64,000 bases of DNA from assembly GCA_911728435.2 (NCBI GenBank), contig OU452210.1, positions 5,022,001 through 5,086,000 of the forward strand. Reading direction: 5' to 3'. Below, one piece after another: positions 10,620 through 24,051 of the stretch (within the stretch, counting starts at the first letter, position 1; the number at the start of each line of letters is the position of its first letter). The translations under genes were made by a program, and so were the position numbers. This stretch comes from Apoderus coryli. Lineage: Eukaryota; Arthropoda; Insecta; Coleoptera; Attelabidae. The notes below the pieces were generated by a model. That model ran no database searches. It saw only the letters and a program-made list of their open reading frames with translations, and was not told where the DNA came from.

Positions 10620-13000
10620 TAAAATGCTTTTTTTTTCACGTAAAATGTATCTAATGAAATATCATAGCAATATCTGAAACCAGGATTCCATTTAAACAAT
10701 AGACAATTGATTGACTTAATAACGAAACTCTTCTTTTTTTTATTGAGTGATCATTTTCTTCTTAATGGTTATTAATTCGTAAAAAGCCATTTACGAAGAG
10801 AGGAAATAAATCACTATGCTATACTCAATTACCAAAGACTATGCGAGGTGAATAACATAATATTTTATATGAATACCCAATACACGAAGAAATACACTGA
10901 ATACACTTACCGATTTCAAAATTGCATGGAATGCAATGGATTTACTTTTAAATATTGTTAATAACATGCAATTTGGCCGTCACTAGATAGACAATTAGAC
11001 ATTATTTTCCTAACCTAACCAACATTTGTTAGTTAAAAAACTACAACACAACCTGCCGATTTAAACAATATTAAAAAAAAAAAACAAGAAAATATTTTTT
11101 TTTCCATTCTAATGTATTAAAAAAAATCCGGACACCACAGGGACCTTATGAAAGCTCATTTTAAAAAATAGAAAAACAGAGGGGTAAAAAATTGCATCTA
11201 CCGGGATTTCAACCACATAGGGATCTTCCAACTCAACCTAACCCTATCTCCAAATTAAAAAACCATAAAAATCAGGTTTTACAAAAATACTCCGTGTATT
11301 TGTGAAACTTGATTTTTATTAAGAAAAAATCATTCAAATAGGTTAACGCGCGTCAACAGAATTTTGAAATGATCAAAATTAGAGATTATTAGAATAGGCT
11401 TCAAAATGACTTCATTTTGTTTCTCATTTCATTTAGTTATTTAATTGATCTTGATTACTATCACTTTCTTTACACCTGTAATTCTGAAATTCATCTATTC
11501 ATACTAATATGTAACATAACTCTGTCACCGTTTGTCAGCAGAAAAAATGTTAAGTCACTTACAGACCTTTAAAAATAAAACACCAGATTGAAAATGTATA
11601 GAATATAGAACATAACATTATTTACGTTTTTATGATATGTATGTAGTAAATGGGCAATATTTACATAACCTGGATAATATCGACAATAAGCTCTTACACT
11701 GATGGGATTTAGAAATCTTTATCTAAATAGGCTAGAAGTAAAATTATTTATTTTAAGATAGATGACAAACATTGTCAGGTCTGAAGTCTAGATTCTATGT
11801 TGTAACTAGCTGCAAACTCGTTAGGAAGTCTAAGCTATATTAAAGATGAGACTGGAAAAGAATCTGGTGATGACACTACTTGCGTATGTGATTCACTTTT
11901 ATGTATAGAACATGAGGAAGTTTCTTAAGGTGACCAACCCTAGTATCAGTGATGACGGTCCCTCGAATATCATCACTGAATTGGGCTAGACGATAACCTA
12001 GAGTTACGGTTTACCCGCGCACTGTCATATATATCACATTTGGTGCAAATATGTTAAGAAGTTCAAAAATTATTAGAAAAAAAAATTACGAAAACGAAAT
12101 TTAACTTTGAAGTCCTGTTCCTCGGTTAATATTATTCGAACTAGGAACGCTTAGTTAAATCGCAATATTCCTAGGGTCGCATTTGCTGTTATGCTGTGTG
12201 CCATTCTTTATGGGACACCCTGTATATACAAATCCGTTATAAATTTAATTATAGTTTCGAAAACAAAATTAGAGACGCCCATGAAATCCTTAAACAATAG
12301 ATATCAAATGTACCTACATGTTTTTTTATATATTATCATAAAAACCATTTAAAGCCGCAATGGTCCAATGCGCTTCATTACAAAGCTTTGCCGCCTTTCC
12401 GCCACCATTTTGTTTTGTTGTGAACAGACACATAATTGCCGTTGATCTACTAAGGGCTACAGCAACATAATGTCCGATATTATTAGATATTAGCTTGAAA
12501 GTAATTTATAAATTAGAGATAATTGGTGTGCTCGTTCTACTTCGTTATGAAATATTTTATCATTAAATATTACAGACTGTTCTATTTTCCTATACAGAAT
12601 GTTTTGATTAAAACGTTGTCAGACCTAATAAAATTGTTCATAGCATTAAGTCTAACATTTTTTTCGTTTTAGATTTAATGACTACCTCCACCAAAAGGTA
12701 ATTAACTTTTTTAGGATATTTAGGTGTGGTCATTTTTATTTCCAAGTATTTATTAACATTATAATTTGTGAAATTTTACCTATTAAACATACTAGATATC
12801 GTCTTATTGGTAAATAAATACTAATTAAAATGTCACAATCAAACAAAAAAAAAAACTGTCAGTGAAAAAAAGACCATCAAAATTCTTTAGTATGATTGAA
12901 GGTTCAGCAAATGTATACGTACTATAATTATAGCATTATAGAAGTTATAAAAGTTAGGCTATAATTCTTTTAATTTGAACTGTGTGTGGATGACTGTCAT
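10620..13000. other. AT-rich intron, little recognised
   Basis: No reading frame or full element is recognisable. An isolated CACCCTGTA tip near 12220 suggests an eroded Tc1/mariner miniature element. A GC-richer patch at about 12350-12450 has no identifiable content. Confidence 0.45.
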
Positions 13001-13239
13001 TATATGGAGAAGTGGGAAGTGGTCCAAGTGAAAGTATATGTGCGAGAAATCAGCAAAGAAATTTCTTGAGAATATTCTTCTTCTTGCTTCATAGATCCAA
13101 TGGATGCATTCAGACAAAATATTACCATGATGTAATGGAAAAGAGCTATTGCCTCTTCGAAATCATGCATCAAGCATCCGATTCACACAGCTTCTGACTT
13201 TATTAGTTTACTTTTACTGTAAAATTTATCGAAAATTTT

Positions 13240-13460
13240 CTGACTGAGGAGGGTATGACGCATGAATACTCCACGTGATCTACTGCTGAGTAGATTTAAA
13301 TTTAGATCGCTTGAGTTCAGGAGGATGATGGTCTCGGTTTCGTTATTATGTATTTCAATTTTATATGAGGTGTATTGAGAGAAAGAATTTTTGAATTTAG
13401 TTGATTGCTCTGTGAGGGGGAAAATGTTGGGCAATAGAGCTTTTGTTATTATTATGTTAG
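13240..13460 (+). repeat. Jockey-type LINE 3' end
   Basis: The end TGTTGGGCAATAGAGCTTTT followed by TTATTATTATG closely matches the tail of the better-preserved LINE at 35.1-35.9 kb (TGTTGGGCAATAAAGCTATT plus ATT repeats). The overlapping minus-strand frame at 13183-13434 and the plus-strand frame at 13012-13197 have no recognisable domains. Confidence 0.45.
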
Positions 13461-13539
13461 TGTTTAATGTACTGAATTATTAATTAAATTTGATTTCGTG
13501 AAATGTATTCATTTATTTTTTTCAGTAGCAGAATTTTGA

Positions 13540-13655
13540 TTTGTTTTGTTTATAGTTTATTTTTCTACTCTCTTGTAATATGTTATTTGTATTATATGTT
13601 GTCTTTAAAGGGTAAAACTGTGAAGTAATAAACGCTATTATTATTATTATTAATT
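13540..13655 (+). repeat. Second LINE 3' tail
   Basis: AAGTAATAAACGC followed by six or so ATT units (about 13625-13652). It has the same architecture as the previous tail and sits 200 bp after it, so two 5'-truncated LINE copies lie in the same orientation. Confidence 0.4.
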
Positions 13656-14198
13656 GTCTTAGCTACTTTTAAAAATATTTAAGCAATTTTATACCCCTAA
13701 GCGTTCAATTTTTACAAAATTACATAAGCCTTTGTTTAGGTAGAATATAAGGGTGGCAAAATACATAAACCACTTTTCCAATAAAAAATGATGAAAAAAT
13801 AAGTGTTTATATTGCTGGAATATTTTCGATAAAATGAGTTTAAAAAGACCAACATTAATAAAATCTAGCTGAAATAACCATTTTAATACAAATAATCTAT
13901 TTCTATAAACCAAAAAATTGTCCGCAATAAGTTATTTTAGAGTCTAAATAGTTATAAAGCTCCCATTTACGAGCCACAAAACCTCTCGTCCCAGTCACTG
14001 ATCCCCCACTTTATAGCCTCTGACAACGACTTGCTACAGCCCTAAATGCGCCGATTTTTTACAATTCACTATATGCTTCATCTAGATATACTTAAAGATT
14101 TTTCTTAATTTGATCGTTTCCATTTTGTTTAGAAGCGCTGTAGAAAGACTTTTATTATCTATAAACGTGTCCATACTATGATAATTACATTATAAATA

Positions 14199-14991
14199 CG
14201 AGGGTTGCCTTTTATATTTCGGGATCTGGCAACTGACAGCTCTTTCGTAAAGTTGGACATTTTTGAGGTTACACGTACTCAGAACGTTTTGGCATACGAA
14301 CGCTATTTGTGTTGTTTACACTAACTTAAACTACTAACTAACTAGATTAAGTTCGGTCCAAAAATAGAATTAAATCGTGAACATTTTCGTGCGATTATTT
14401 TTTACAACTTTCGACGTGGATTAACTCAGCATGGATGCTGTGTGCGAACTGATATTGCAAGATCGTCATGTGACTTATCAAGAGATTGAGACAACCTAGG
14501 CATTAGTGGAACCAGCATACATTCAATAGTGCATAAACATTTGACTGTCAAAAAAATTTGTTCGCGTTGGATCCCACACAATTTGTCAATCGCTCAAAAA
14601 AAGACACGTGTCAATTGGTCGAAAGAAATGCTCAAAAAATAAGATCGCGGTGCTTCGAAACACGTTTATGACATCGTGACAGGTGATGAATCGTGGATTT
14701 ACGCGTATGAGCCGGAAAGTAAACAGCAGTCGACTGTATGGGTGTTTCAAGATGAGCCAAATCCAGCAAAAGTTGTTCGCGCACGAAGCACTTCCAAGCA
14801 AATGGTCGCCTGTTTTTTAGAAAAAACTGGACCTGTCGCAACCGTACCACTAGAACAACGCAGAACAGTCAATTCTGACGCATGCAAAAGTGTATAGATC
14901 TTCATGGGGAATATTTTGAAAAACAATAAAGTGATTTTCGATGATTTTTTTGTTTTGTTCTCTAATCCCGAAATATAAAAGGCAACCCTCG
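14199..14991 (+). mobile_element. Internally deleted mariner element, 793 bp
   Basis: TA-flanked. The terminal repeats begin CGAGGGTTGCCTTTTATATT at the left and end as its reverse complement at the right, about 28 bp nearly perfect. A full-length mariner is about 1.3 kb, so roughly 500 bp is missing, including the second and third catalytic aspartates. The transposase remnant is described next. Preserved ends mean it could in principle be recognised by a related transposase. Confidence 0.92.
14364..14897 (+). pseudogene. mariner transposase remnant
   Basis: Plus-strand translation gives a mariner-type transposase with in-frame stops in the first half: HFRAIIFYNFRRGLTQ near 14381, then the linker motif RWIPHNLS, followed by the catalytic block TGDESWIYAYEPE (first catalytic Asp) and a region ending KTGPVATVPLEQRRTVNS. 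Sequence jumps from there to the 3' end. The HDNA and PDLAPSD blocks are absent, so the protein cannot be catalytic. The longest open segment is 14676-14897. Confidence 0.9.
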
Positions 14992-15554
14992 TATAAAGAA
15001 AATATTAACTTTGGGCGTTTTACGGTCTCCTCAAGAACCCTAATTCTCGCTTATAAGCTTAGACCTTAACATCAACCCTGTAAATAAACATAAGTATACC
15101 TCGCACTTGTTTAACATATAGGAGTATTCGATTTCTCAGTGCAAGTTTTTCCAATATCGATTAATTAGCATCCTTATTTTTATTGAATTGAGTGAATAAA
15201 TAGTAAAGTAAAATATAAAACACCACAAAAGCGAGATCAAGGTTGTATTAATCTCAAATATACCTGATGTATTTCGATACTTTTCAATTAAGAATATTCA
15301 GTTCCGTCTTCTATTGTTTTCCAAACATTGTCAAATTTAATTCCATTTTACAATTATTTCATTCGAATGATATAATTGCCAATTTACTTTTCTATATCCA
15401 GCAAGGACGAACGTTCTCAGAGACCCGTAAATTTGAAATGTTTCAAAACTGGGAGTTGATAATAAAAATGTTGTATAAACGTACAACGTAGGGCGAAACA
15501 TAATATTATCTAATCTAAGTAGCATATATACAGAGATATTTTTGAGACAGCTCT

Positions 15555-16190
15555 ACTGGTGGTCACTTTCAACTCGAAAAGTTGCTGAGGTTTTGAATGT
15601 AAGTACGAGTAGTTGGCGCATATTTAAAGACAATTTGTTATATGCGTACCACATCCAACGGCATCTACCTACGAACGTACCCAAATGGTCACAACAAATT
15701 TTGTTTCTCAAGTTGTGACCTTCTGCTGTCTTTTTTTTTACTATTAATTATTTATTTACACCAAACTTAAAAAGAAATATCTCTATATGACGGGTTCTGA
15801 CAAAAAACCGATAAAAAGAAGAGCCCTGAAGATGCCTCAATGTTGTGGCGAAAAGTCGGGAATTCCTAAAATTAGTTTATAATTGATCGACCTAAAATCC
15901 ACATAAACATATTTATCGATGCAATACGGAATTTTCACAATAACCATTTATTGTGGGATGAAAATCCGCATCCGATAGTTGAAGATAATTTTTAACATCA
16001 GTTCTAATTGTGGGTGACTGCTTAATTGGACCCGTATTTCTTCCAGGAAGACTTACCGGAGAAGTTACTCGTGAGTTTTTAACAAAAAACATACGGAAAT
16101 CGCGGGATTGGCCGAGGTGGACCTTACTTATGGTCTGCACAATCCCCGGATTGAAACCCACTGGATTTTTTGTCAAAAGTCAATATTTTT
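15555..16190 (+). pseudogene. Tc1/mariner-superfamily transposase relic
   Basis: The first block (about 15566-15712) reads STRKVAEVLNVSTSSWRIF then YHIQRHLPTNVPKW, the HTH and linker of an insect transposase group related to the one at 36.6 kb. A second block (about 15910-16090) reads FHNNHLLWDENPHPIVEDN, then LIGPVFLPGRLTGEVTREFL, the region after the first catalytic Asp. The intervening catalytic Asp block and everything after GEVTREF are missing or scrambled, and there are several stops. No terminal repeats identified. Confidence 0.75.
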
Positions 16191-16494
16191 AAATAATCTA
16201 ATCTTCGATTAGAAACGACCCTGGTATTTTTGAGTCACTTTCAACAGTTTTTTTGTAATTTTTTATATTACGTATAAATGTTAATTTTATTTATTTATTT
16301 TTATCTTGCTTCGAAATGTTAATGTTATTTTTTGTTGAATTATTGGCAAATATTCATGGTATGTTCAAAAATGTTTTAAATGTTTAACTCATAAAGGAAG
16401 CAACATATGAAAAAAATACAAGACATAAAGAAGTTGTAGTTTTAGTTGCTTTATCTCAAGACAATATCGAAATTAAATTACAGTTAGTGGCGTA

Positions 16495-16788
16495 CATTTT
16501 TTTGTCAATAATTTCCTAACGTCACTGGAGTTAATAATTTTCATCTAGTTCGGGCCGTATGAGCTCCCTATTTCTGGCAACAACACTGCCAACTTTCAAA
16601 GAAATCTGTAAGGAATTTTTTTAATTTAATTTAAAAATAAAAAACCGTTATTTGCAAAAAAACTTTAACACCTTGTATCTTGGAAACAATGCATTTCCGG
16701 ACGTATGTATGTTTAAGGGAACTTTTTTCATAAAATGACCTGAGAAATCACCCCTTTAAATATTGCCGCGTCTTTCTGAAACACCCTG
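16495..16788. repeat. CAGGGTG-ended repeat, copy A
   Basis: This is about 85-90% similar by eye to 52395-52690. Shared blocks include GAGCTCCCTATTTCT, GGAAACAATGCATTTCCGG and TATTGCCGCGTC. It ends ACACCCTG followed by TA. A third partial copy lies inverted at 41125-41245. The family looks like one terminal arm of a long-TIR Tc1/mariner-type element; no coding sequence. Confidence 0.8.
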
Positions 16789-16999
16789 TATATTATTTCA
16801 TACACCAACAACATTATTTATTAAATTGAAAAATACAACATTTAGAAAAACCACTAGAAAATCATCCGAACGCGAGATGAAAAGTAAACAAGGACTCGAG
16901 ACAACACTATTCAAGAATGATTTTGGAAAACAAGACTGACAACCTTTTATTGTAATTCCAGGAAGAAACCTGTTACGAAAATGAAGACATACGTACAAT

Positions 17000-17920
17000 T
17001 TCCAAAAATGTTTTAAAAATCCTCTTGATCAAATCAATTATTAGGTGCTGTTTTATAATTCTTGGAAAACCATTAGCTGTAGAAGCAAAAAATTGGCGCT
17101 ACTTTACCATATATAATAATATAATGTAGACATGCACTTGTGTTTTAAAGTAGATGGTTATCTCCACTGTCTCAAGTACCTACTTTCTCAACCCTGTCTG
17201 TCAACGGTCATCTTTATTTTTATTTACTTTCGTTTTTGACCACAAAGAATCATCTTTTTTTTCTCTTCTTTGACACTTTCTGTTATGTTTACAAGTGTTG
17301 ACGTTCATTGTTAGTAATTTTTATCCAATTTTAAATTGCCCACCTTTACAAGTGTGTAGAGTTATTTCTTTGTTGAAATATCAAAAATATTTTCGTTGTA
17401 TATATACGAATATTAGGCGAATAAAGAAAAAAAATTGATTGATATCCTAAACAAATATTGATGGATAATTGGATAAGACAATATTTGTATAAGACAATGT
17501 ATACACTCGCTATTTGTTAGGTTTCCTTTAGATATATGTTTGAGTTTATATTTATAGTGTGGAAAATTATTTTTATTTCCAATTTAAAAATATAGTCCAA
17601 ACTTACAAGTGAATGAATTTATTTAGTTTTACATTTAGTTCGCACACTGAGTTAATTTTATCTATCAAATTATTACATTTTATTACATTTTTATTTAGAC
17701 ACTGTAAACAATAAACAAAAACCATATACCTAAAGGGTATATTTATTATCCAATTTTCTATAAATTGTTAGGACAACAAAATTGACAATGCACCAATAAT
17801 CAATAATTTATCTTACATTTTACCCTCACTACTAACCTGACAGAATTTGCTTTTATAAGTTAAAAAAAAAAAATCGGCTGTGTCACCGCAAAATATTCCC
17901 AACAACTTACAATATAATCA
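17000..17920. other. AT-rich intron, nothing recognised
   Basis: No open frames, tips or repeat matches noticed. Confidence 0.45.
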
Positions 17921-17924
17921 AACA

Positions 17925-18000
17925 TTATGGGGACAAATATCAAAAGTGACCTATCGCTGTAAAGCAGATGCTTTACAATTATGTATCACTCGACCCCTAA
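17925..18000 (+). repeat. Dispersed repeat fragment (partners at 44.1 and 47.1 kb)
   Basis: The block TATCAAAAGTGACCTATCGC with TGTAAAGCAGATGC and TATCACTCGACCCC matches the reverse complement of about 47145-47225, and part of it matches 44095-44130. A short piece of a moderately repetitive, unclassified family. Confidence 0.65.
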
Positions 18001-18009
18001 TGAAGGTTT

Positions 18010-20850
18010 CCTTATAGGAAAATTTTATAATGATTTTAGAACTCACAAACGTCATTTTTTGCATAAAAAACCTTAAATAAGAAACGGTAAGGATAAATAT
18101 ACTTCATATTTTGTGAAATGTAAAAGTATGTTTAAACAGTGTATCTATAATATATACTCAACAAGTAACAATTAATGAAAATTAGTTTCTGTAATCAATT
18201 TAATAATTATATACGATATGATAGATTACAATAATTGGTCTTAAAGTTATTTAAAAAGTTACGATATGATTAAAAACATTCTCAAATACGTAAGTTTATT
18301 CCTAAGAGTTCAATTGGGACCAAATCCACATTACTACTACTGACCGATTAGAGTTATCCGACGCGATGCGACGGTGAGAGTAAATGTTTTTTCCACTATT
18401 TGGAAGTTTGGATTTCAAATTATTTGAATATGGCGAACTTATTTTGAAATAATTTACTGGTTGTTTCATTTGCTATACAAAGGATGAAACAAATGCATTA
18501 CTATATAGGGTTACTCATTGACTTTGTAGAGCAAGTACAAGTTAATTTTAATATATATATATATACCATGTTTAAATAAGTACCTACGTGGAATGATTTT
18601 TTCAGGTCAAATATTATTTAAAAAAAATGCAGCCATATGTGTATTATAAGTAATAATAGCGGCAATTATTTTTTCCACTAAGACCAAACTTCATTTTATT
18701 TACATCTTACATTACTGACTAATAAATTTAAAGAAAAAATAATATAGATTTGTTTAAAGTTATTTTTTAGTATCTAAACTTTTTCTCCAATATAGAATTA
18801 TATTATTGTTTCTTTCTAAATTATTAATTTATAATTCAACTTTAATTAGTAGAAAACAAAATTAAAACTTTGACAATAACGATTTTTCCATTCAAAACTA
18901 TCGTCATTTATCCTGATACATATTTCTTGTCACACAAAGATGTCCTTTTAGAATCTGACTACCAAGAGACATTATATAGTAGATTCTACCTTTATACTAA
19001 TGTACATACAGAAAAGATGAAATATTAATCTAAAACCGGCTAATCCCATTTTTCAATAGAATCTAATTTGACCGAGTCATGCTGCTATACCCTGGAGTAT
19101 ACCTATTGCTCAAAAATCATTAATCATAAATATTCAGTTTCAAACGAAAATAACAAAAAGAAAGAAATATATATTTCATAATTCTAAATACACCTTTTGA
19201 AATAATCATTTTAAAAAATGTTTACTTTATTTTTTGCTCACGTACTTCTCTTGTGAAAACTGTATTCCAAAAATGTTTGTAACAATTGTGATAACACTTA
19301 TTAGCATAATAGTCTTTAATACACTCACAAAATAATTAATGTCACTCGCGTTTAAAACAATACTAATCTATTTTAATTAATTAAGAATATATTTGTTTAT
19401 AATAAAATGATCACGGAATATACATAAGCACTTCAGCAGGAAGAGTAAACGTTCACTGTTATCTGAAAACTGGCAAAGCCAATCAGGACAGAGGCAACGG
19501 AGCGAGTTGAAGCTAATATGGCCGCCAATACAGACAATAGGTGCCAGAGAGAGAAAGGAAACTGGCTCATAAAAAAAGAGGGGGACTCCCCAAAATACAC
19601 ACATTTTTACCCTCTATATGACAGAATATATATATATGTACAAGGGTATAAATGTTTCCCTTTTGATCGTGACTACTTTTTTACGATAAACATAGGGTGT
19701 TGCTCCGAACAGGCCCGTCTCTTTCTAGTATTACTTCATTTTATCAATATTTTTTAGTGAATTTATTTATTTCAAATGTGTTATTGTATTGATACCAAGT
19801 GATGCAAACTCTAGGGCCACTATTGTAATCTCGAAAACGGTAAAAGTTAGAAGGGCAATTTTTAAACTGACAAAGCTGCGTCATTATTTACGTAAATTCT
19901 AATAGCATTGAAAAAATGCAGCTTAAGGCGAATCAGTTTTACCTAAAACAATAACAAAGGTCTAATTGAATTATTTGAATTACCTATATATGAGGTCTAA
20001 TTATGTTGAGAAAATAAGTTGGGCTATGTCGCGTTGATGGTTAGTAAGATATTGCAAAATGTCCATGTGCTGCCTGGTAGTATTACAATTTATTAAAATA
20101 TTTTTTCTTTTTCCTGGGGTTTCAGTTCCTTTGGAGAATATTTTATTTTAGCTTTCCATACGATATGAAATATCATCTTGCATATAGTTTAATATGGTAT
20201 ATGGCTATTAGTTTCATAAAAAAAATATATATATTTTTTATCGGAAATACTTTTTTGGGGCATTTTGGATGTAATTTTAGAAAAAAGGCTGTCTGTCGGA
20301 TTTTAATTTTTTTTAACCAAATTTGGTACAAAAATACCATTGGACTAACTTGGACTGATTAGATTTTGGGACTCATAGGGCGTACGTGAGGATTAGTGAG
20401 GGTAAAAAAATCATACTAAACTAAACGGAAATTTCCTTTTGCCAATAGATTTGCCTTTGCCCAAAAAAGGCTGTAGTCAAGTGAGATAGGTTTACAACTC
20501 TCGGCTGATACATATATATATATGTGCTTAAATGCAAGTCGAAACAAACCGTTTTCGAGAAATGTGATTTTTTTGAAATTATAAGCAGACGAAAATTCAC
20601 ATGCTTCCATTTTGATGTATCATCAGCACCAATTTGTATCCATTAACGTATGCGGTATTGGACCATTTGTATTCTATCGCTAAAAACTGGGCAACTTTAT
20701 TTGGAATTTCCACAACTTGCCAGAACAGAATGTGTACCTCTGTATCATTCGGTTTTTGGTTTAGCAATTCGAGAATACGTTATTAGAAACCTCGAAAATC
20801 GTTAAATAAGCAGGACCTGTAGCTTGCCTTTTAGGTCACCCGATTTGAAC
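18010..20850. other. AT-rich intron, nothing firmly recognised
   Basis: A GC-richer patch at about 19440-19620 (with ATGGCCGCC and an AGAGAGAGAAAG run) contains overlapping short frames on both strands that look non-coding. The rest is unassigned. Confidence 0.4.
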
Positions 20851-20857
20851 CGATGTT

Positions 20858-21816
20858 TTGCGATTTTAGTTTTTATTTCTGACATTATTTTTACAGATAT
20901 TATAAAATTAAAAACACTTTCTCTTTGCTACTTTTTGAGAAGAAAAAGATAGCGTTTACAAATTTTAACTACGATGTTTCGTTTTTGAAAAACCATCATC
21001 AACTTTGTTTTTTCAAATACGGCCCTGGATTTTTTACTGTTAAATTTAAAGCCATTATATATATACAAAAATAGGTGGTATATCACACGTAATGGTTAAA
21101 TAAGTTTTCAGTATGTTAAGCTGTTATTTAAACTTATTCAAGAAAAATCTCCATAGTTTGGCACTTAACTGACTGGATGCAGAGTAGTACGTTTTGCAAA
21201 AACATGTCTTCGTCGTTACTCACAATATTTTATTATTATTTGCCAATTTATTACTGTTTCAGTACAACATTTCATTCTGTAGGCGGTTTTTTAAATTTAG
21301 TTGAAGTTTTTATTCGTTTTGAAGTTATTAAAATAACGTCTTTCTCAGATGAATGTTTTACGCGCAATACGTGCCAAACTACGGCGATTTTTCTTGAGTA
21401 ATTTTGAATAACAGCTAAAAACACTGAAAACTTGTTTAAGCCATTACGTGTGATATACCACCTATTTTGGAATTGAAAATGGCTTTAAATTTAAAAAATC
21501 CAGGGCCCTATTTAAAAAAAACGAAGTTGATGATCATTTTTCAAAAACGAAACGTCGTAGTGAAAATTTGTAAACGCTACCTTTTTCTTCTCAAAAAGTA
21601 GCAATGAGAAAGTGCAGAAATAAATAAAAACTAAAATCGCAAAAAATCCTTTATTCAAAAATTCTCGAAAACGGCTAAAGTTGGTTTAATTTTGAAAACA
21701 CCATTTAAAAGGTTTAAATTGTACACCTTTTCTCTAATTTAACCGACATTGTAACCCCTACCGTTTGGGATAGCATTGGAATCTTATGCTATCCCATTCT
21801 TATCTTGGACACAGTG
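20858..21816. mobile_element. Long-inverted-repeat element, copy 1
   Basis: The arm 20858-21165 pairs with about 21385-21650; shared blocks include GGTATATCACACGTAATGG, GTTTTTGAAAAACCATCATC and GCGTTTACAAATTTT. The right side continues about 165 bp further and ends GGACACAGTG followed by TA; that outer part has no partner on the left but matches the left end of copy 2 (45390-46313), so copy 1 lost its left tip. The central 220 bp carries a 74-codon open frame (21177-21401) also open in copy 2, but it is low-complexity and I doubt it is a protein. Confidence 0.85.
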
Positions 21817-22609
21817 TATATAAATAGCCTATCTTTGTTTTTAAAAACATTAAACATTAAAAATGAGCCATTTTGTCCAAAAAGTCTGTATTTTGCAAAA
21901 CGTTTAAAATAGAAAACATATATTTTCATTCGTATCTTCCACTCATTTTAGTAATTTTAGCTATTTCAGTTAATCATTGAAATCTTCATAAAAATAATAT
22001 TTCTTTTCTGTTCTATATTTTCACTCAGAGCTTAACAACAAATTATATCCCAGAAATAATAAATATATAAAATAGACATAATATAACTTAATACTATTCA
22101 AATGATTTTTGGGTATTGACATTAGCCTAATAGTTGCAATATCTAATATGATGTCAAATGTTACTTTCTCTTTAAAATGTGGCGACCATTTTATAATATA
22201 GTACGAAAAATAAATTGATTGTTACTGAAGATGACTCTTGATAGAGTCCAAACTAACAACTTAATAAAATTGAAATTTTGGTGGAGTGGAACGTATTTTT
22301 ATTCCCTAAATATTTATTTTTTTTTATATAAAAATTTGTCATCAAAAAACTATACACAATAAAAATCACACCACAGATAATTTATAATTGCCAGGGTTGT
22401 TATATATGTAAGTCCGTTTTTAGTAAAGACAATCAGGCTTTATAAAAGTGTCTGTGTTGTCTATGGCCCTTTTTTCTATTCAACTGAAAAATAAGATTGT
22501 TAAATACTTCTGTATATTTTAAACATATCCTTTTGTATTACATAAGGTAAAATTTGTGGTCACTTGCAAATGTGTCGGACCATTGCCTGTTAATTTTATC
22601 TCATAACTA

Positions 22610-23035
22610 ACATCAAAACTCCTCAAGCATGTTCGTAGAGGTCGTTCGGGAGAAAATGTTGCCATTGTTTGCGAAAGTGTGGCCGACAATCCAAGTACAT
22701 CAATTCGTCATCGATCTCCACAGGTGGGTCTTACGTATTTCACTACACAGCCAATTGTAAATAAAAATTTGCAGTTAAAGTTCTTAAATATAAATCATTG
22801 GTATAAACATATATTATATGAAGTTTTCATGATAATATTAAAATTGTTAAAGAACCGTATATTCAAGATTTGTATGAACAAAAGTAGTAATAATAATAGG
22901 GAGAGTTTAAAATATCATTTCTAAAAGACGTGCTTCGTTTTGCACTAATTCACCATTTTTTTGGTCCATGTTTATCAACCCAAATAAATTTTTTAAAGCG
23001 TTGCGCAATAAAGCCTAACTTCTAAAACACCCTGT
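22610..23035 (+). pseudogene. Tc1/mariner-like transposase amino-terminal relic
   Basis: The frame at 22628-22790 reads HVRRGRSGENVAIVCESV, then DNPSTSIRHRS and GLTYFTT, the second helix-turn-helix of insect transposases with the pattern RRGRSxENIAxVRxSV...PxxSIRRRSQ. A long open frame without family similarity follows to 22924. The block ends ACACCCTGTATA near 23030, a terminal tip of this superfamily, so this is a 5'-plus-3' remnant with the catalytic core deleted. Confidence 0.7.
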
Positions 23036-23682
23036 ATATACTATATATGTGATTTTAACAACATGAATAAAACTACTCGTACTAAATTTTAATCAAATAA
23101 CCGTATATATAATGTTATACATTTTCACCTTTTTTTTTTTATAGAAAGTACAAAATAACAAAGTTAAATTATCTTAAACTTTTTATTTTGTAGATTTCTA
23201 TAATTAACTACCTTTTACTAAGTATAGGTTTGATTAAAAAAAAACTCCTGTGTGTCTGTACCTGTTTCATTTTACTTAAGTATCAGGTGCTATAATGCTT
23301 TCATTATTAACAAAAGACATTTCTTCAAAAGGTTTAAGGATTAACTTGACAAAACCATTTAACATTTAATCCTGTTAAGAGGAACCAAAAATAAGTAGCC
23401 TAATGACAGGCCATTAATGGAATAAACAAGTCTTACTTATATGAGAAATGGCATTCAAAACATTACATTTTTATGTGATAAGTACTATGTTATTGCATAA
23501 ATAATCATAGTACATATTATGACTATTAACTAATACTTACAATAATTCGAGTATTTACAAGTTTATAGTTTATACACAGACAAAAAATCGTACAGAATTT
23601 TACAAAAAAATGGTGTATATAAGGCCACACTAATTTGTGTATTTTTTACACTTCTTATGGTTTACTTATCGGTTTACTATTA

Positions 23683-24051
23683 GACCAGGGTCGATAATTT
23701 TTGAGACCAAAAAAAATTGTAGTAGGAAAAGGTAGAGAATATAACAAAAATGAAAGGAAAAATAAATTACGGGCGATCTGCGGTCGGGAAGGGGGTAATT
23801 TTTAAGGGTAAAAAACGGTTAATCTCGATTTCCGGTAAAACTGCAAGTCCTATGAAAAAAAGTTAAATGGCAAAGTTGTAGGTAATAAAAAGATTTATAA
23901 CTTTTGTATCGACACTTTTTTCACATAACCTCAAAATTTATGTGAAAAATTCGAATAACCGAGTTTTTGGTTTTTTATTTTTATCTTTGGGTATCATCCT
24001 ACTAAAATTCTTTTTCACTTTTTACCATTTTTAAAATTATAGACCCTGGTC
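23683..24051. mobile_element. 369-bp miniature inverted-repeat element
   Basis: TA-flanked. The left end GACCAGGGTCGATAATTTTT pairs with the right end AAAATTATAGACCCTGGTC with few mismatches (about 20 bp). Non-coding interior. It has the size, TIR length and TA duplication of a Tc1/mariner- or pogo-type miniature element. Its tips differ from the CAGGGTG group elsewhere in this window. Confidence 0.8.

Noticed and set aside
14586..14850. Two minus-strand open frames
   Set aside because: Shadows of the mariner transposase remnant read on the other strand.
19377..19757. Overlapping open frames on both strands
   Set aside because: Neither has a recognisable domain; overlapping open frames in a locally GC-richer patch are expected by chance.
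21177..21401. Open frame in the centre of the long-inverted-repeat element
   Set aside because: Conserved in the second copy but low complexity; not annotated as CDS without codon-level evidence.
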